From Paenibacillus sp. KS-LC4 (GTDB lineage Bacteria; Bacillota; Bacilli; Paenibacillales; Paenibacillaceae): a stretch of 64,000 bases of DNA. The notes under the pieces were generated by a model, which made no database searches, was not told where the DNA came from, and was given only the letters and a program-made list of their open reading frames with translations. The DNA is taken from positions 5,436,001-5,500,000 of the forward strand of contig NZ_CP145905.1 in the NCBI RefSeq assembly GCF_036894955.1, given 5' to 3'. This document shows positions 51,711 through 60,412 of the stretch, piece by piece (within the stretch, counting starts at the first letter, position 1; each line of letters starts with the position of its first letter). The position numbers were made by a program, and so were the translations under genes.

Positions 51711-52586
51711 TTATCGCAGCACTTTAATAAGAGCAGCAACCTCCTCATTGCCATAGCCTGCATCAAGCGCTCTCGCAAACAGCCGCTCGGCAAAGGCCGG
51801 GAATTCATCGTTAATGCCGGCTTCTCTCGCCTGCTCCATGAGCAGCTTTGCAGTAACCATACACATGTTCAAGGAGCTTTGTGGATGATCATATTTTTCT
51901 GCTTCAATTAATTCGCCCTCGTATTTAATAACCTCGCCGATGACAGGAGAAATCTGAGCCAGCATCGCACCGAATGCGCCCACTTGAAGACCATCCGACT
52001 CCATCATACGCGCGGCATGGAAGAAGCCCAAATAAGAACCAAATAAATAGGACAGAAATGCAAGATCCGTCGTCGCTGCTGCGCTCACCTGCTCGCCAAG
52101 ATAAGGCACGCTTCCAGCCAAGCTTTTTAGAACCTCTTCACTTGCTTGAAAAGCATAAGCTGATCCGGATGTAAAAATAACTGCACCCTCTCCGCCTATT
52201 TGTGATGGCGAGGCAGCTATTGCGCCATCGAGATATTCCATTTCTAGCGCTTTGGCCCACGCTTCATTGTCACGTGCCTGCTGTGGACTGCCCGTACTCA
52301 GCTGTATGAGCACTCGGCCTGTCAAAGCGGACTTGGCTTCCTCCGTATCGAGCAGCTGATAAGAGGTCTGATAGTCGGAGACACAGACAATGGTCACTGG
52401 ACTTGCACTAACAGCGGCTGCTACACTTGGCGCTAAGCTAGCTCCCTCGCTTACAAGCTGCTCTGCTTTTTCGGTCGAGCGGTTCCAGACGGTGACGCGA
52501 TAGCTTTTCCGAAGCAAAGCGCGGGCCAGCATAGAACCCATTGCTCCTAATCCGACTATCGTTACCTCATTTATTTTCTTTTTCAT
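51711..52586 (-). CDS. NAD(P)-dependent beta-hydroxyacid dehydrogenase / imine-reductase-like protein
   Basis: A 291-residue Rossmann protein. The dinucleotide site GLGAMGS is at about 12-18, and an Asn-Arg-Ser at the end of the second strand (WNRSTEK) favours NADPH. The substrate-side motif DGAIAASPSQIG appears near 120. The active-site helix has Asp at about 174 (TTDLAFL), where beta-hydroxyacid dehydrogenases have Lys; this Asp variant is usual in imine reductases. It lies 13 bp past a small dimeric-barrel protein gene, forming a two-gene operon opposite a WYL regulator. Natural substrate unknown. Confidence 0.82.
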   Translation of the reverse strand: MKKKINEVTIVGLGAMGSMLARALLRKSYRVTVWNRSTEKAEQLVSEGASLAPSVAAAVSASPVTIVCVSDYQTSYQLLDTEEAKSALTGRVLIQLSTGSPQQARDNEAWAKALEMEYLDGAIAASPSQIGGEGAVIFTSGSAYAFQASEEVLKSLAGSVPYLGEQVSAAATTDLAFLSYLFGSYLGFFHAARMMESDGLQVGAFGAMLAQISPVIGEVIKYEGELIEAEKYDHPQSSLNMCMVTAKLLMEQAREAGINDEFPAFAERLFARALDAGYGNEEVAALIKVLR

Positions 52587-52599
52587 TGGATTTCCCCCT

Positions 52600-52917
52600 T
52601 CATATTTGGGCTGCCATTAAATGCCGCATCGTAATTTCACGAGTGTCAATCATTGAAACAAAGGAACGGAATTCCGGCAGTGTCTTTAACTGCTCCAGCG
52701 CTGCCATCGCCGACTCCATATCCGACCAGTAAACCATATCCGTCCATTGGGCTTCATCCGCTGAATGCATGAGGGAGCGCTTCTTAAAGCCCGGCACCTT
52801 CGCCTTCAGCACTTCACTTAAATTAGAGGCTGCCTGGCAAAAAAGCGATTTATCTGTCCCTTCCTTTAAGGTGAATAAGACGAGCTCCAGCACGTCATTT
52901 TGTTGAGTCTGTTCCAT
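52600..52917 (-). CDS. Small protein of the dimeric alpha/beta-barrel (ABM-like) type
   Basis: A 105-residue protein: VLELVLFTLKEGTD strand, helix SLFCQAASNLSEVLK, then strand/helix with WTDMVYWSDMESAMAALEQL and PEFRSFVSMI. The LELVLFTLK...W-x-D-x-V-x-W-x-x-x-x-x-A pattern is common in antibiotic-biosynthesis-monooxygenase-like ferredoxin folds. Such proteins may be monooxygenases or ligand carriers. It is translated with the dehydrogenase downstream (13 bp gap). Function not assigned. Confidence 0.7.
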   Translation of the reverse strand: MEQTQQNDVLELVLFTLKEGTDKSLFCQAASNLSEVLKAKVPGFKKRSLMHSADEAQWTDMVYWSDMESAMAALEQLKTLPEFRSFVSMIDTREITMRHLMAAQI

Positions 52918-52976
52918 TTTCTAAGCTTCCTTTCCATTTGCGAAATCATAAACTTGACTACACGGTTAACTATACG

Positions 52977-53009
52977 AAATAATAGTGCCATCTAATGGCA
53001 CTATTATTT
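52977..53009. promoter_or_regulatory. Perfect 15-bp inverted repeat in the divergent regulator/enzyme region
   Basis: AAATAATAGTGCCAT and ATGGCACTATTATTT are exact complements around CTA. The element lies 47 bp before the WYL-regulator start and 60 bp before the start of the divergent small protein gene. It overlaps where promoter elements of the divergent operon would be and is the best operator candidate for that regulator. No T run, so not a terminator. Confidence 0.7.
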
Positions 53010-53055
53010 GAGATTTTTAAATAAAATCTATCTACCCGTAAAGGGGACTCTGACG

Positions 53056-54000
53056 ATGAACAAAGCACAACGGCTCATTCAGCTCATCATGCTGGTTAAT
53101 GAGCGCAAGCAATTTACGATACAGGAGCTTAGCGAGGAGCTTGGCGTCTCACGGCGGACAATGATTCGCGATTTAATGGAGCTAAGCGAGCTTGGCGTGC
53201 CGCTTTATTCCCAAGTCGGTCCGGGAGGCGGCTACCGGATTTTGCGCGAGAAGCTGCTGCCACCGATTAGCTTTACTGAAAACGAGGCCACCGCCTTATT
53301 TTTCGCCTGCCAATCACTGCAAAATTATAAATCGCTGCCTTTCGAAAATGAAGTAAACGCCGCGCTTCAAAAGTTCATGCACTACCTATCAAGCGAGCCT
53401 AAGCAAAAAATAGAACGGATGCAGCAGCGGCTCGTATTCTGGGTGCCGCCGCACCAGATGGAAATTCCTTTTTTGCAGCCCTTGCTTGAAGCCGCGCTAG
53501 ACCAACAGGTTATAACGATCGTTTATGAGGCAGCTACACGGCGCGAACGCATGATTCAGCCTATTGGGCTGTATACGATGAATGGATTATGGTATTGCCA
53601 GGCCTATTGCTTCCTAGCTGAGGGTAATCGCGTCTTCCGCGTTGACCGTGTCAAGGCGCTAGCTCCTCAGGAAGACCAATCCATGCAGCTCGAAAAAACA
53701 GAGGCGCATATTCGGCCGTGGATTATGCGGATGGAGGAGAGTGACTTATTGCAGCTGGAGGTGGATTTAACGGCTGAGGGGGTACGAAGATGTCAGTCAG
53801 AGCTTTGGCTATCACAGGCTGTTATGTTACATGAGGACGGTTCAGGAACGATTCATACGAAACTAAGCGCCTCCTATATATCGTGGGCCGTGCAATTTTT
53901 TCTTGGCTTTGGTACAGAGGCAAATGTGCGGCAGCCCCCGCAGCTGCGTGCTGCGATTGGGGACAAGCTCAAGCAGCTTATGCAGCAATATGCCCATTAA
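53056..54000 (+). CDS. WYL-domain transcriptional regulator (YafY/DeoR-like HTH)
   Basis: A 314-residue regulator. N-terminal helix-turn-helix (about 1-60; RKQFTIQELSEELGVSRRTMIRDLMELSELG, cut) of the HTH_11/DeoR type, then a WYL ligand-sensing domain (about 135-225; PIGLYTMNGLWYCQAYCF with the characteristic WY-like pair, FRVDRVKAL), and a C-terminal WCX segment. I chose ATG 53056 (MNKAQRLIQL...), the usual start of the family; the frame extends to 53008 but through the palindrome. Divergent from the imine-reductase-like operon, which it probably controls. Confidence 0.88.
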   Translation: MNKAQRLIQLIMLVNERKQFTIQELSEELGVSRRTMIRDLMELSELGVPLYSQVGPGGGYRILREKLLPPISFTENEATALFFACQSLQNYKSLPFENEVNAALQKFMHYLSSEPKQKIERMQQRLVFWVPPHQMEIPFLQPLLEAALDQQVITIVYEAATRRERMIQPIGLYTMNGLWYCQAYCFLAEGNRVFRVDRVKALAPQEDQSMQLEKTEAHIRPWIMRMEESDLLQLEVDLTAEGVRRCQSELWLSQAVMLHEDGSGTIHTKLSASYISWAVQFFLGFGTEANVRQPPQLRAAIGDKLKQLMQQYAH

Positions 54001-54002
54001 GT

Positions 54003-54043
54003 AAAAAAATAAGCGCCTGTCCCCTCAGGGAAAGGCGCTTATT
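54003..54043 (-). terminator. Terminator of the small unknown gene
   Basis: On the minus strand AATAAGCGCCT and AGGCGCTTATT form a stem around a 13-base loop, followed by TTTTTT. It overlaps the end of the convergent gene. Confidence 0.8.
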
Positions 54044-54347
54044 CAGCCTCATACGGCTTTTTCGTCAGCTGCATGAAGGCTTCTATAAAAAACTTTGGAT
54101 CAGATTTCACATTGTAAGGATATACGCCTTGCTTCGTATGCAAATATAAAATACCCTCTTCCTGCCCCATGCGGCGATAGGACATGTCGTATACGTCATG
54201 AAGAGCAAATACGCGGTAGCCGGTTACAATCTCCAGCTCATATAAACAGATGGTGCGTTCATGGAAAATCATTACTTGCTCGGTAGCAGTCACTTGTCTC
54301 TCCATTTTAAAATAAGGATGAACCGCAATCGCTTTAGGCACTAGCAA
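54039..54347 (-). CDS. Conserved-looking small cytoplasmic protein, unknown function
   Basis: A 102-residue protein without membrane segments: beta-rich (MIFHERTICLYELEIVTGYRVFALHDVYDMSYR cut; GILYLHTKQGVYPYNV) with a C-terminal helix (PKFFIEAFMQL). The layout suggests a PH-like or small beta-barrel fold, known in other short Firmicute proteins. I do not recognise a family. It is on the same strand as, and 12 bp past, the mrpG stop, so it may be cotranscribed with the mrp operon. Confidence 0.6.
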   Translation of the reverse strand: MLVPKAIAVHPYFKMERQVTATEQVMIFHERTICLYELEIVTGYRVFALHDVYDMSYRRMGQEEGILYLHTKQGVYPYNVKSDPKFFIEAFMQLTKKPYEAE

Positions 54348-54359
54348 GCCTCCCCATCG

Positions 54360-54746
54360 TTATTGTCCTTCCGCCCGCTCTTTAGCCATCGTATGCTCAA
54401 GATCGTCCTGAACACTCTTCTTCCATAGCGGCACTCCCGAACGATAAGCTGCCCTGCCATTTAGATGCCCCGCCACCGGAGAGGTCAAAAAAACAAATAC
54501 GATGCCAAGCAGCAGCTTAACGCTGACATGACCCTCATAAAACAAAAAATAGAGAAAGGCACCGACCAAAATAAACAAAACACCTAGCGTCGCGCTTTTG
54601 GTAGCCGCATGTGAGCGCAAATAAACATCAGGAAGCCGTATGAGGCCAAATGCGCTGATCAAGCTAATGATTGCGCCAAGCAAAATGACGATTCCAATCG
54701 CAATTTCCCCTGCCCCGCTAAGCAGCCCGCTATTCAATGACCTCAC
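54360..54746 (-). CDS. mrpG: Na+/H+ antiporter subunit G (MrpG/MnhG)
   Basis: A 128-residue membrane protein with three helices and the MrpG signature GLIRLPDVYLRSHAATKSATLG near 35-56. A required small subunit of the multi-subunit Mrp sodium/proton antiporter. Its start overlaps the end of mrpF by 17 bp, showing tight coupling. Confidence 0.93.
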   Translation of the reverse strand: MRSLNSGLLSGAGEIAIGIVILLGAIISLISAFGLIRLPDVYLRSHAATKSATLGVLFILVGAFLYFLFYEGHVSVKLLLGIVFVFLTSPVAGHLNGRAAYRSGVPLWKKSVQDDLEHTMAKERAEGQ

Positions 54747-54999
54747 CTCTTTCTATATATCGCGCAAATGCAGTGGTCCCGATAAAGCTTAATATACCGA
54801 TTAACAGTACAATATCAATATAGGCCGTCGTTCTTAACAGGACGCAAAGGATCGCAACCATGGATAGCAAAATGACGCCAATTGTATCCAATGCGGCTAT
54901 TCGGTCCGGTAGGGAAGGCCCCTTCAGCAATCTGTACATACAACCCAAAATAGCCAAGGCCAGCAGCGCTAGCGATATTAGAAGCAGATAGGTCGTCAT
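54730..54999 (-). CDS. mrpF: Na+/H+ antiporter subunit F (MrpF/MnhF)
   Basis: An 89-residue three-helix protein with RLLKGPSLPDRIAALDTIG (about 23-41), the hallmark of MrpF. Overlaps mrpE by 4 bp and mrpG by 17 bp. Needed for assembly and activity of the antiporter in characterised homologues. Confidence 0.92.
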   Translation of the reverse strand: MTTYLLLISLALLALAILGCMYRLLKGPSLPDRIAALDTIGVILLSMVAILCVLLRTTAYIDIVLLIGILSFIGTTAFARYIERGEVIE

Positions 55000-55475
55000 G
55001 TCCTCGTCACCTCCATAATCGCTTTTTCAAATGTATCTTTAATTTGCACCGCTAGCAGTTCTGCATCGTGAATATCAATGGCATGGATGTATAAGGTTTG
55101 ATTATCAGAAGATACATCTAAAGTAAGCGTACCAGGTGTAAGGCAGATGAGGCAGGAGAGCACTGTTATTTCCCAATCGGATTTCAGCTCCGTCCGAAAA
55201 GCGAAGATGCCAGGACGTATGGCTAGCCTTGGCTTAACAATTTGCAGCATCACAGCGATGCTGGACAGCAGCAATTCCTTCATAAACAGGATAAGCAGCT
55301 TGAAGATCGCCCATACTCTTTTCATATAGAAGTCATGCGGCCAGAAGCGGCGGAGCAGCCCTATGCAGCCTATGCCGATCAAATAACCGACGGTAAACTG
55401 CATGGTAGACCATTCATTATTCAGCAGCATCCAGACGAAAGCTATAATTAGATTTAATATGATTTGAAAGGCCAT
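54996..55475 (-). CDS. mrpE: Na+/H+ antiporter subunit E (MrpE/MnhE)
   Basis: A 159-residue protein with two N-terminal helices and a cytoplasmic domain carrying IRPGIFAFRTELKSDWEIT (about 88-106) and LTPGTLTLDVS, which are MrpE signatures. It starts 5 bp past mrpD. Confidence 0.92.
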   Translation of the reverse strand: MAFQIILNLIIAFVWMLLNNEWSTMQFTVGYLIGIGCIGLLRRFWPHDFYMKRVWAIFKLLILFMKELLLSSIAVMLQIVKPRLAIRPGIFAFRTELKSDWEITVLSCLICLTPGTLTLDVSSDNQTLYIHAIDIHDAELLAVQIKDTFEKAIMEVTRT

Positions 55476-55480
55476 CCCAT

Positions 55481-56959
55481 CTACTCCTTTAATACGGCAT
55501 CAATATAGGTTGCAGGGTGAAGGAGCGTATCTCCTGCTACGGACACCCATCCGTATACCGCTTCTGAGCCCAGCCCCATTCCAATAACGAGAACACTTAA
55601 GCCTACGGCAGGCAGGAGCAGCTTGTTGCTTAACAGCGGCATTTGATCCAGCTCACGCTTCTCCTCCCCCCAGAAAGCCGCCATAAATATCCGAATTAAG
55701 GAGTAAAGCACGATCAAGCTCGATGCTAGCGCAACCGCCGTCAGGACATATTCCCCCTTCTGCAAGCCTCCCTGAAGGAGAAGCAGCTTGCCTGTAAAGC
55801 CGCTGAACGGTGGAATTCCTGCAATCGCAAGTGTCGCAAGCAGGAACAGCCATCCCATTAGCGGATACCGTTTGATCAGACCTCCCATATGCTGAAGGCC
55901 GTCCGTCCCTGAAGCTTGAATAATCAGGCCGCCTAAAATAAACAGCAGCGCCTTGCCCAGCATGTCATGCAGGAGATAAAACACAGCTCCATCCAAAGAA
56001 GCCTTGGAGGATACGGCTAGCCCTAATGCAATAAAGCCTACGCTAATCACTACGTTGTAATTCATAATACGCCGGATGTCCTGATAGGCAACCGCACCGA
56101 AGGCGCCTAACAGCATGGTTGCAATAGCCATCCATTTGATCCAGCTTTCAGTAATCGCCAAATCCGTATGAAAAATCAGCGTGAACGTCCGCAGCAGTGC
56201 ATAGATTCCTACCTTTGTGAGCAATGCCGCGAACAATGCCGTTACGGCAGCCGGAGGAGCACCGTAGGAGCCGGGCAGCCAGAAAAATAGGAACAGTCCG
56301 GCTTTTAAGGAAAATACGATCATGAACAGCAGTGCAATGACATGCAATATCCCGCTCTGCCCTGCCTCCGCGATTTTGACGGACAAGTCGGCCATGTTTA
56401 GCGTGCCTACAACCCCGTATAAATAAGCAACAGCTGCGACAAACAGCGTAGAGGATAAAATATTAATGAGAATATACTTTAGCGTCTCCCTTAGCTGCCG
56501 CCTTGTGCCGCCCAATACAATAAGGGCGTACGAGGAAATGAGCATGACCTCGAAGCAGACGAACAAATTAAACAAATCGCCAGTCAGAAAGGAGCCATTG
56601 ATTCCAACGAGAATGAACTGAAAAAAGGGATAGAAGTAATAGCGCTCCCGCTCCTTCCCAATCGTGCCGAAGGAATAAAACAAACAGAAGGCACTGACGA
56701 GCGATGCCGTTAAAACGAGCAGCACCGCGAGCATATCAGCGACAAATACAATGCCATATGGCGGTATCCAGCCCCCCATATGCAGCACCTGAACGCCCTC
56801 CGCACGAACTTGAAAAGCCAGCAGGCACGATACCGTTATTTGAAGCAGCATGCCTATTGCGCTGATCCAGCGCTGAAGCCTTACCTGATTTTTGAAAAAC
56901 AATAGAAGAATAGCCGTGCATAAGGGAATCAGCAGCGGGAATACGAGCAAATTATTCAT
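55481..56959 (-). CDS. mrpD: Na+/H+ antiporter subunit D (MrpD/MnhD)
   Basis: A 492-residue polytopic protein of the complex I NuoL/M/N-type antiporter family, with about 14 helices. Visible features include the conserved Glu helix near 135 (LFNLFVCFEVMLISSYAL) and the Lys-containing helix with LKAGLFLFFWLPGSYGAPPAAV near 220-240 involved in proton transfer. Overlaps mrpC by 8 bp. Confidence 0.94.
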   Translation of the reverse strand: MNNLLVFPLLIPLCTAILLLFFKNQVRLQRWISAIGMLLQITVSCLLAFQVRAEGVQVLHMGGWIPPYGIVFVADMLAVLLVLTASLVSAFCLFYSFGTIGKERERYYFYPFFQFILVGINGSFLTGDLFNLFVCFEVMLISSYALIVLGGTRRQLRETLKYILINILSSTLFVAAVAYLYGVVGTLNMADLSVKIAEAGQSGILHVIALLFMIVFSLKAGLFLFFWLPGSYGAPPAAVTALFAALLTKVGIYALLRTFTLIFHTDLAITESWIKWMAIATMLLGAFGAVAYQDIRRIMNYNVVISVGFIALGLAVSSKASLDGAVFYLLHDMLGKALLFILGGLIIQASGTDGLQHMGGLIKRYPLMGWLFLLATLAIAGIPPFSGFTGKLLLLQGGLQKGEYVLTAVALASSLIVLYSLIRIFMAAFWGEEKRELDQMPLLSNKLLLPAVGLSVLVIGMGLGSEAVYGWVSVAGDTLLHPATYIDAVLKE

Positions 56960-57290
56960 CGTCCTTCCCCCTCAGCTGCTCCATATCATCGGTTCCCAGC
57001 TTCTGATACGCCTTGTAGGCCAATACAAAGAAGAAGGAGGTCACGCCAAAGCTGATGACGATGGAGGTTAAAATAAGTGCCTGCGGCAGCGGATCGACGT
57101 AGGCCGCTGCTTCCTCCCCTAATAGAGGTGCCGATCCCGTTTTGAGCCGGGACATCGTCAGCAGCAGCAAATGGACGCCATGCGTGAGCAAGGAGGTGCC
57201 TAAAATAATGCGCAGCAAGCTTTTTGACAAAATAAGATATACGCCGACGGCAAACAGCACACCGATCGTTAGCGACATATACAGCTCCAT
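56952..57290 (-). CDS. mrpC: Na+/H+ antiporter subunit C (MrpC/MnhC)
   Basis: A 112-residue protein with three helices, homologous to NuoK: GVYLILSKSLLRIILGTSLLTHGVHLLLL (cut) and DPLPQALILTSIVISFGVTSF with the conserved Pro-Gln-Ala-Leu. Starts 2 bp past mrpA. Confidence 0.94.
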   Translation of the reverse strand: MELYMSLTIGVLFAVGVYLILSKSLLRIILGTSLLTHGVHLLLLTMSRLKTGSAPLLGEEAAAYVDPLPQALILTSIVISFGVTSFFFVLAYKAYQKLGTDDMEQLRGKDDE

Positions 57291-57292
57291 AC

Positions 57293-60187
57293 CTACTTAT
57301 CCCTCCCTATCGTAAGGATGATCGTCATCGTAATGCCGACAACCGTCATATATACGCCCAAATCAAACAATACGGCCGTTGCCAGCTCGGTTTTTCCGAG
57401 TAATGGCAGGTCGAAATAACCAAAGGCATGGCTTAGGAAAGGCGCCTTGAATAAGAAGGAGCCTATGCCTGTCAGTACAGCGATAAATAAGCCAAGGGCA
57501 GTCAGCTTTTTGAAGTCGAGGGGAATGACCTCACGCATCGTTTTTACGCCGAAGGCCATCGTTAGCAATATGAGTGCAGCCGCAGTCATTAAGGCGCCGA
57601 TGAAGCCGCCTCCCGGCTCATTATGTCCAGCAAAGAACAAGTACAAGGCGAACGTTATAATGATAAATACCGCTATCTTGGAAATCGTCTGCAAAATCAC
57701 ATCATTGCTCTTCCCTCGCCAAGCAGCCGAAAGCTGATTTTCAGCATTGGTTGTTATGGCTGCTTGGCTGGCACCATCTGCCTCGTTAGCGAGCCGCAGC
57801 CGAATCAGGGCATAAATGCCATAAGAGGCAATGCCAAGCACGACGATTTCCAGCATCGTATCAAATCCGCGGAAGTCCACAAGAATGACGTTCACGACGT
57901 TTTTCCCGCCAGCGAGCTCGTAGCTGTATTTCAAATAATAATCCGATATGGAATCAAATAGCTTGCTGCCGCTTACGCTCAGCGCAATGAGTGTCATAAT
58001 TGCCCCAACCGAAACCGAGATGACTAGGTTAGTCAGCTTAAAAGGGAGCTTCGTCTCCTCTTTTTTCAGCTTCGGAAGGTGGTAGAAGCAGAGCAGGAAT
58101 AGGGCAACCGAAACCGTCTCGACAATCATTTGGGTTAAAGCGAGATCCGGCGCTCGGAATATAACGAAAAACAAGGTGACCATGTAGCCTGCGGCACCAG
58201 TCCAAATAATCGCAATCATTCGTGACCTTGCAAAGGGTATCGCAATGACCGCAGCTATAAGAACCAGATTAATGACCGCCTCATAAAGCGAAACCGGGGC
58301 AAAAGCCGTAAAATCAAGCGTCATGCCGCCGCTGCGATACAGCCCCCATCCGAGAGACAGGATGAAAAAAATAAAAACATAAATCAAATAGTGACGGATT
58401 GAGCCTGTCATATAGCGATTAGTCAGACGGCGTGATCCTCCATGCAGCAGCCCGATTCCTTTGTCATAGGCAGCATTCAGGGTCGCCCGGTAAAAAAGCG
58501 GCTGATGAAGCACACGCAGGCGCTGATGGAAGCGATACACCATCATTCCAGCGGCTACGACTCCCATCGTCATGTATAACTCCGCTGTCCAGCCATGCCA
58601 CATATGAATGGAGACGACGAAGCGGTCGCCCGGAAGCAGAAGACCCGGATGGATAGCCGCCATTGCCGGCTCAATTAACGAATAAGCCAGCAAATTTGGA
58701 AACAGCCCGAATACAACCGCCAGCGACGCTAAAACGACCGGCGAAAGCAGCAAGCCGAATGGCGCCTCATGTGGCTTTTTAGCCAATTTTTCAAACTGGG
58801 CGGGACCTGTAAACGTTCTGAACAGTAGAACCATGCTGTAGCCAAATGTGAAAATGCTGGCGACCCAGGCGATAACCGGGAAGACAGCCCCAATGGACTG
58901 CATGTTCATGACATCCATCTCCATAATGCCGAGTACAGCTGTGAAAAACATTTCCTTGCTTAAAAATCCATTAAATGGAGGCAAGCCTGCCATCGAGAAG
59001 GTGCCTATGAGCGCAATTGTAAAGGTGATCGGCATGACCGAAAGAAGCCCGCCAAGCTTGCGAATATCCCGGGTGCCGGTCTCATGATCCACAATGCCGA
59101 CGACCATAAATAAGGCTCCTTTGAAAATAGCATGATTGATGAGATGAAAAATCGCTGCCATCGTCGCCTTCGTATAAAACAAGGAATCGTTGACGCCTGT
59201 ATAGAAAGCAGCGGCAGAGCCAAGCCCGAGCAAGCTCATAATTAATCCAAGCTGGCTAATTGTTGAGAAGGCGAGCATTGCCTTCAGATCCGTTTGCTTG
59301 AGCGCCCGATAGGAGCCATAGATCAACGTAATCAGGCCAACAAGTGAGACTAACCAGAACCACACCGCGTGTCCCGCAAAAACAGTGCTAAATCTGGCGA
59401 CCAAGTATAAGCCTGCCTTTACCATTGTCGCCGAATGGAGATAGGCGCTAACCGGTGTTGGTGCCTCCATCGCATCAGGCAGCCAAATATGAAACGGAAA
59501 TTGTGCGGATTTCGTAAAGGCACCCAGCAATATAAGCAGCAGCGCCGGAAGGAATAACGAATGAGCAGTAAGAACATCCATGCTGCCTATCATTTCTCTG
59601 ATGCTAAATGTTCCTGCCATCGTGTATAGGAGAATAAATCCGGCGAGCATGGCGAGACCGCCGAGCACCGTAATGAGCATTGATTTTAGGGCGCCATATT
59701 TGGATTTTTCCCTATTGTGCCAGAAAGCGATCAGTAAAAAAGAAGAAATGCTCGTCAATTCCCAAAACCCGTATAGCACAATGACGTTATCCGAGAGCAC
59801 CACGCCAAGCATGGCTCCCATAAACAACAGCAAATACACGTAGAAGGAAGGCAGCGCCTCTTTCCCTTTGTCTAAATAAAAGATCGAGTATAACACCACT
59901 AAAGAGCCTATTCCGCTAATCAACAGAGCAAACAATAACCCTAGCCCATCCAAATAAGCCGTAAAGTTGATGCCTAGCGACGGTATCCATGGCATTGTCT
60001 CCGTGAGTGTATTTCCCGCTTGAATGAGCGGTAGGTGCAGAAGAAAATAAATAAATAGCAGCACAGGAACAGGGATGACGAACCAGCCCGTATGAAACCG
60101 ATGCATCAGCTTATGGCATACCGCGCTGCCGCCAGCAAATAAAAAAGGCAAAATAATAGCCACATGCAGTAAAGACAACCTTTTCAT
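57293..60187 (-). CDS. mrpA: Na+/H+ antiporter subunits A and B fused (MrpA-MrpB)
   Basis: A 964-residue membrane protein. Residues about 1-800 are MrpA: NuoL-like antiporter core with the conserved Glu/Lys helices (WELTSISSFLLIAFW near 142; TKSAQFPFHIWLPDAMEAPTPVSAYLHSATMVKAG, cut, near 223) and the extra C-terminal helices (DLALTQMIVETVSVALFLL). Residues about 825-964 are MrpB in full: LFFAGHNEPGGGFIGALM, FLSHAFGYFDLPLLGKTELATA, DLGVYMTVVGITMTII. In Bacillus these are separate genes; here they are joined by a short acidic linker, so the operon has six genes instead of seven. AAGGAGGATG ribosome site. First gene of the operon; the antiporter exports Na+ and keeps cytoplasmic pH. Confidence 0.93.
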   Translation of the reverse strand: MKRLSLLHVAIILPFLFAGGSAVCHKLMHRFHTGWFVIPVPVLLFIYFLLHLPLIQAGNTLTETMPWIPSLGINFTAYLDGLGLLFALLISGIGSLVVLYSIFYLDKGKEALPSFYVYLLLFMGAMLGVVLSDNVIVLYGFWELTSISSFLLIAFWHNREKSKYGALKSMLITVLGGLAMLAGFILLYTMAGTFSIREMIGSMDVLTAHSLFLPALLLILLGAFTKSAQFPFHIWLPDAMEAPTPVSAYLHSATMVKAGLYLVARFSTVFAGHAVWFWLVSLVGLITLIYGSYRALKQTDLKAMLAFSTISQLGLIMSLLGLGSAAAFYTGVNDSLFYTKATMAAIFHLINHAIFKGALFMVVGIVDHETGTRDIRKLGGLLSVMPITFTIALIGTFSMAGLPPFNGFLSKEMFFTAVLGIMEMDVMNMQSIGAVFPVIAWVASIFTFGYSMVLLFRTFTGPAQFEKLAKKPHEAPFGLLLSPVVLASLAVVFGLFPNLLAYSLIEPAMAAIHPGLLLPGDRFVVSIHMWHGWTAELYMTMGVVAAGMMVYRFHQRLRVLHQPLFYRATLNAAYDKGIGLLHGGSRRLTNRYMTGSIRHYLIYVFIFFILSLGWGLYRSGGMTLDFTAFAPVSLYEAVINLVLIAAVIAIPFARSRMIAIIWTGAAGYMVTLFFVIFRAPDLALTQMIVETVSVALFLLCFYHLPKLKKEETKLPFKLTNLVISVSVGAIMTLIALSVSGSKLFDSISDYYLKYSYELAGGKNVVNVILVDFRGFDTMLEIVVLGIASYGIYALIRLRLANEADGASQAAITTNAENQLSAAWRGKSNDVILQTISKIAVFIIITFALYLFFAGHNEPGGGFIGALMTAAALILLTMAFGVKTMREVIPLDFKKLTALGLFIAVLTGIGSFLFKAPFLSHAFGYFDLPLLGKTELATAVLFDLGVYMTVVGITMTIILTIGRDK

Positions 60188-60227
60188 CCTCCTTAACCCT
60201 GTTTATAGCTCTTTCCACTCAGTTTTT

Positions 60228-60266
60228 CCAAAAAAACGCAAAAAGAGCCCGCTGTTGGCAGGCTCC
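60228..60266 (-). terminator. Hairpin terminator in the leader of the mrp operon
   Basis: On the minus strand GAGCCTGCC and a GGGCTC arm (GAGCCtGCcaacaGCgGGCTC) are followed by TTTTTGCGTTTTTTT. It lies between the promoter at 60310-60338 and the mrpA start, so transcripts must read through it: a candidate attenuator. No upstream minus-strand gene needs it. Confidence 0.7.
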
Positions 60267-60309
60267 TCCGAATAAAGCAATATGCGATTTTATGACACAA
60301 CTACTGTTC

Positions 60310-60338
60310 ATTATAGTTTTAGCCCACTTTTTTGTCAA
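60310..60338 (-). promoter_or_regulatory. Consensus sigma-A promoter of the mrp operon
   Basis: On the minus strand TTGACA and TATAAT, both perfect, are separated by 17 bp. Predicted start near 60303, giving a leader of about 115 bases. Confidence 0.9.
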
Positions 60339-60412
60339 ACCTATAAATGCAGGCACCAGGGCATGAAATACTTCTCAGCAGGGAAAACTTTTAATAAAAG
60401 AGGTGATTTCCT

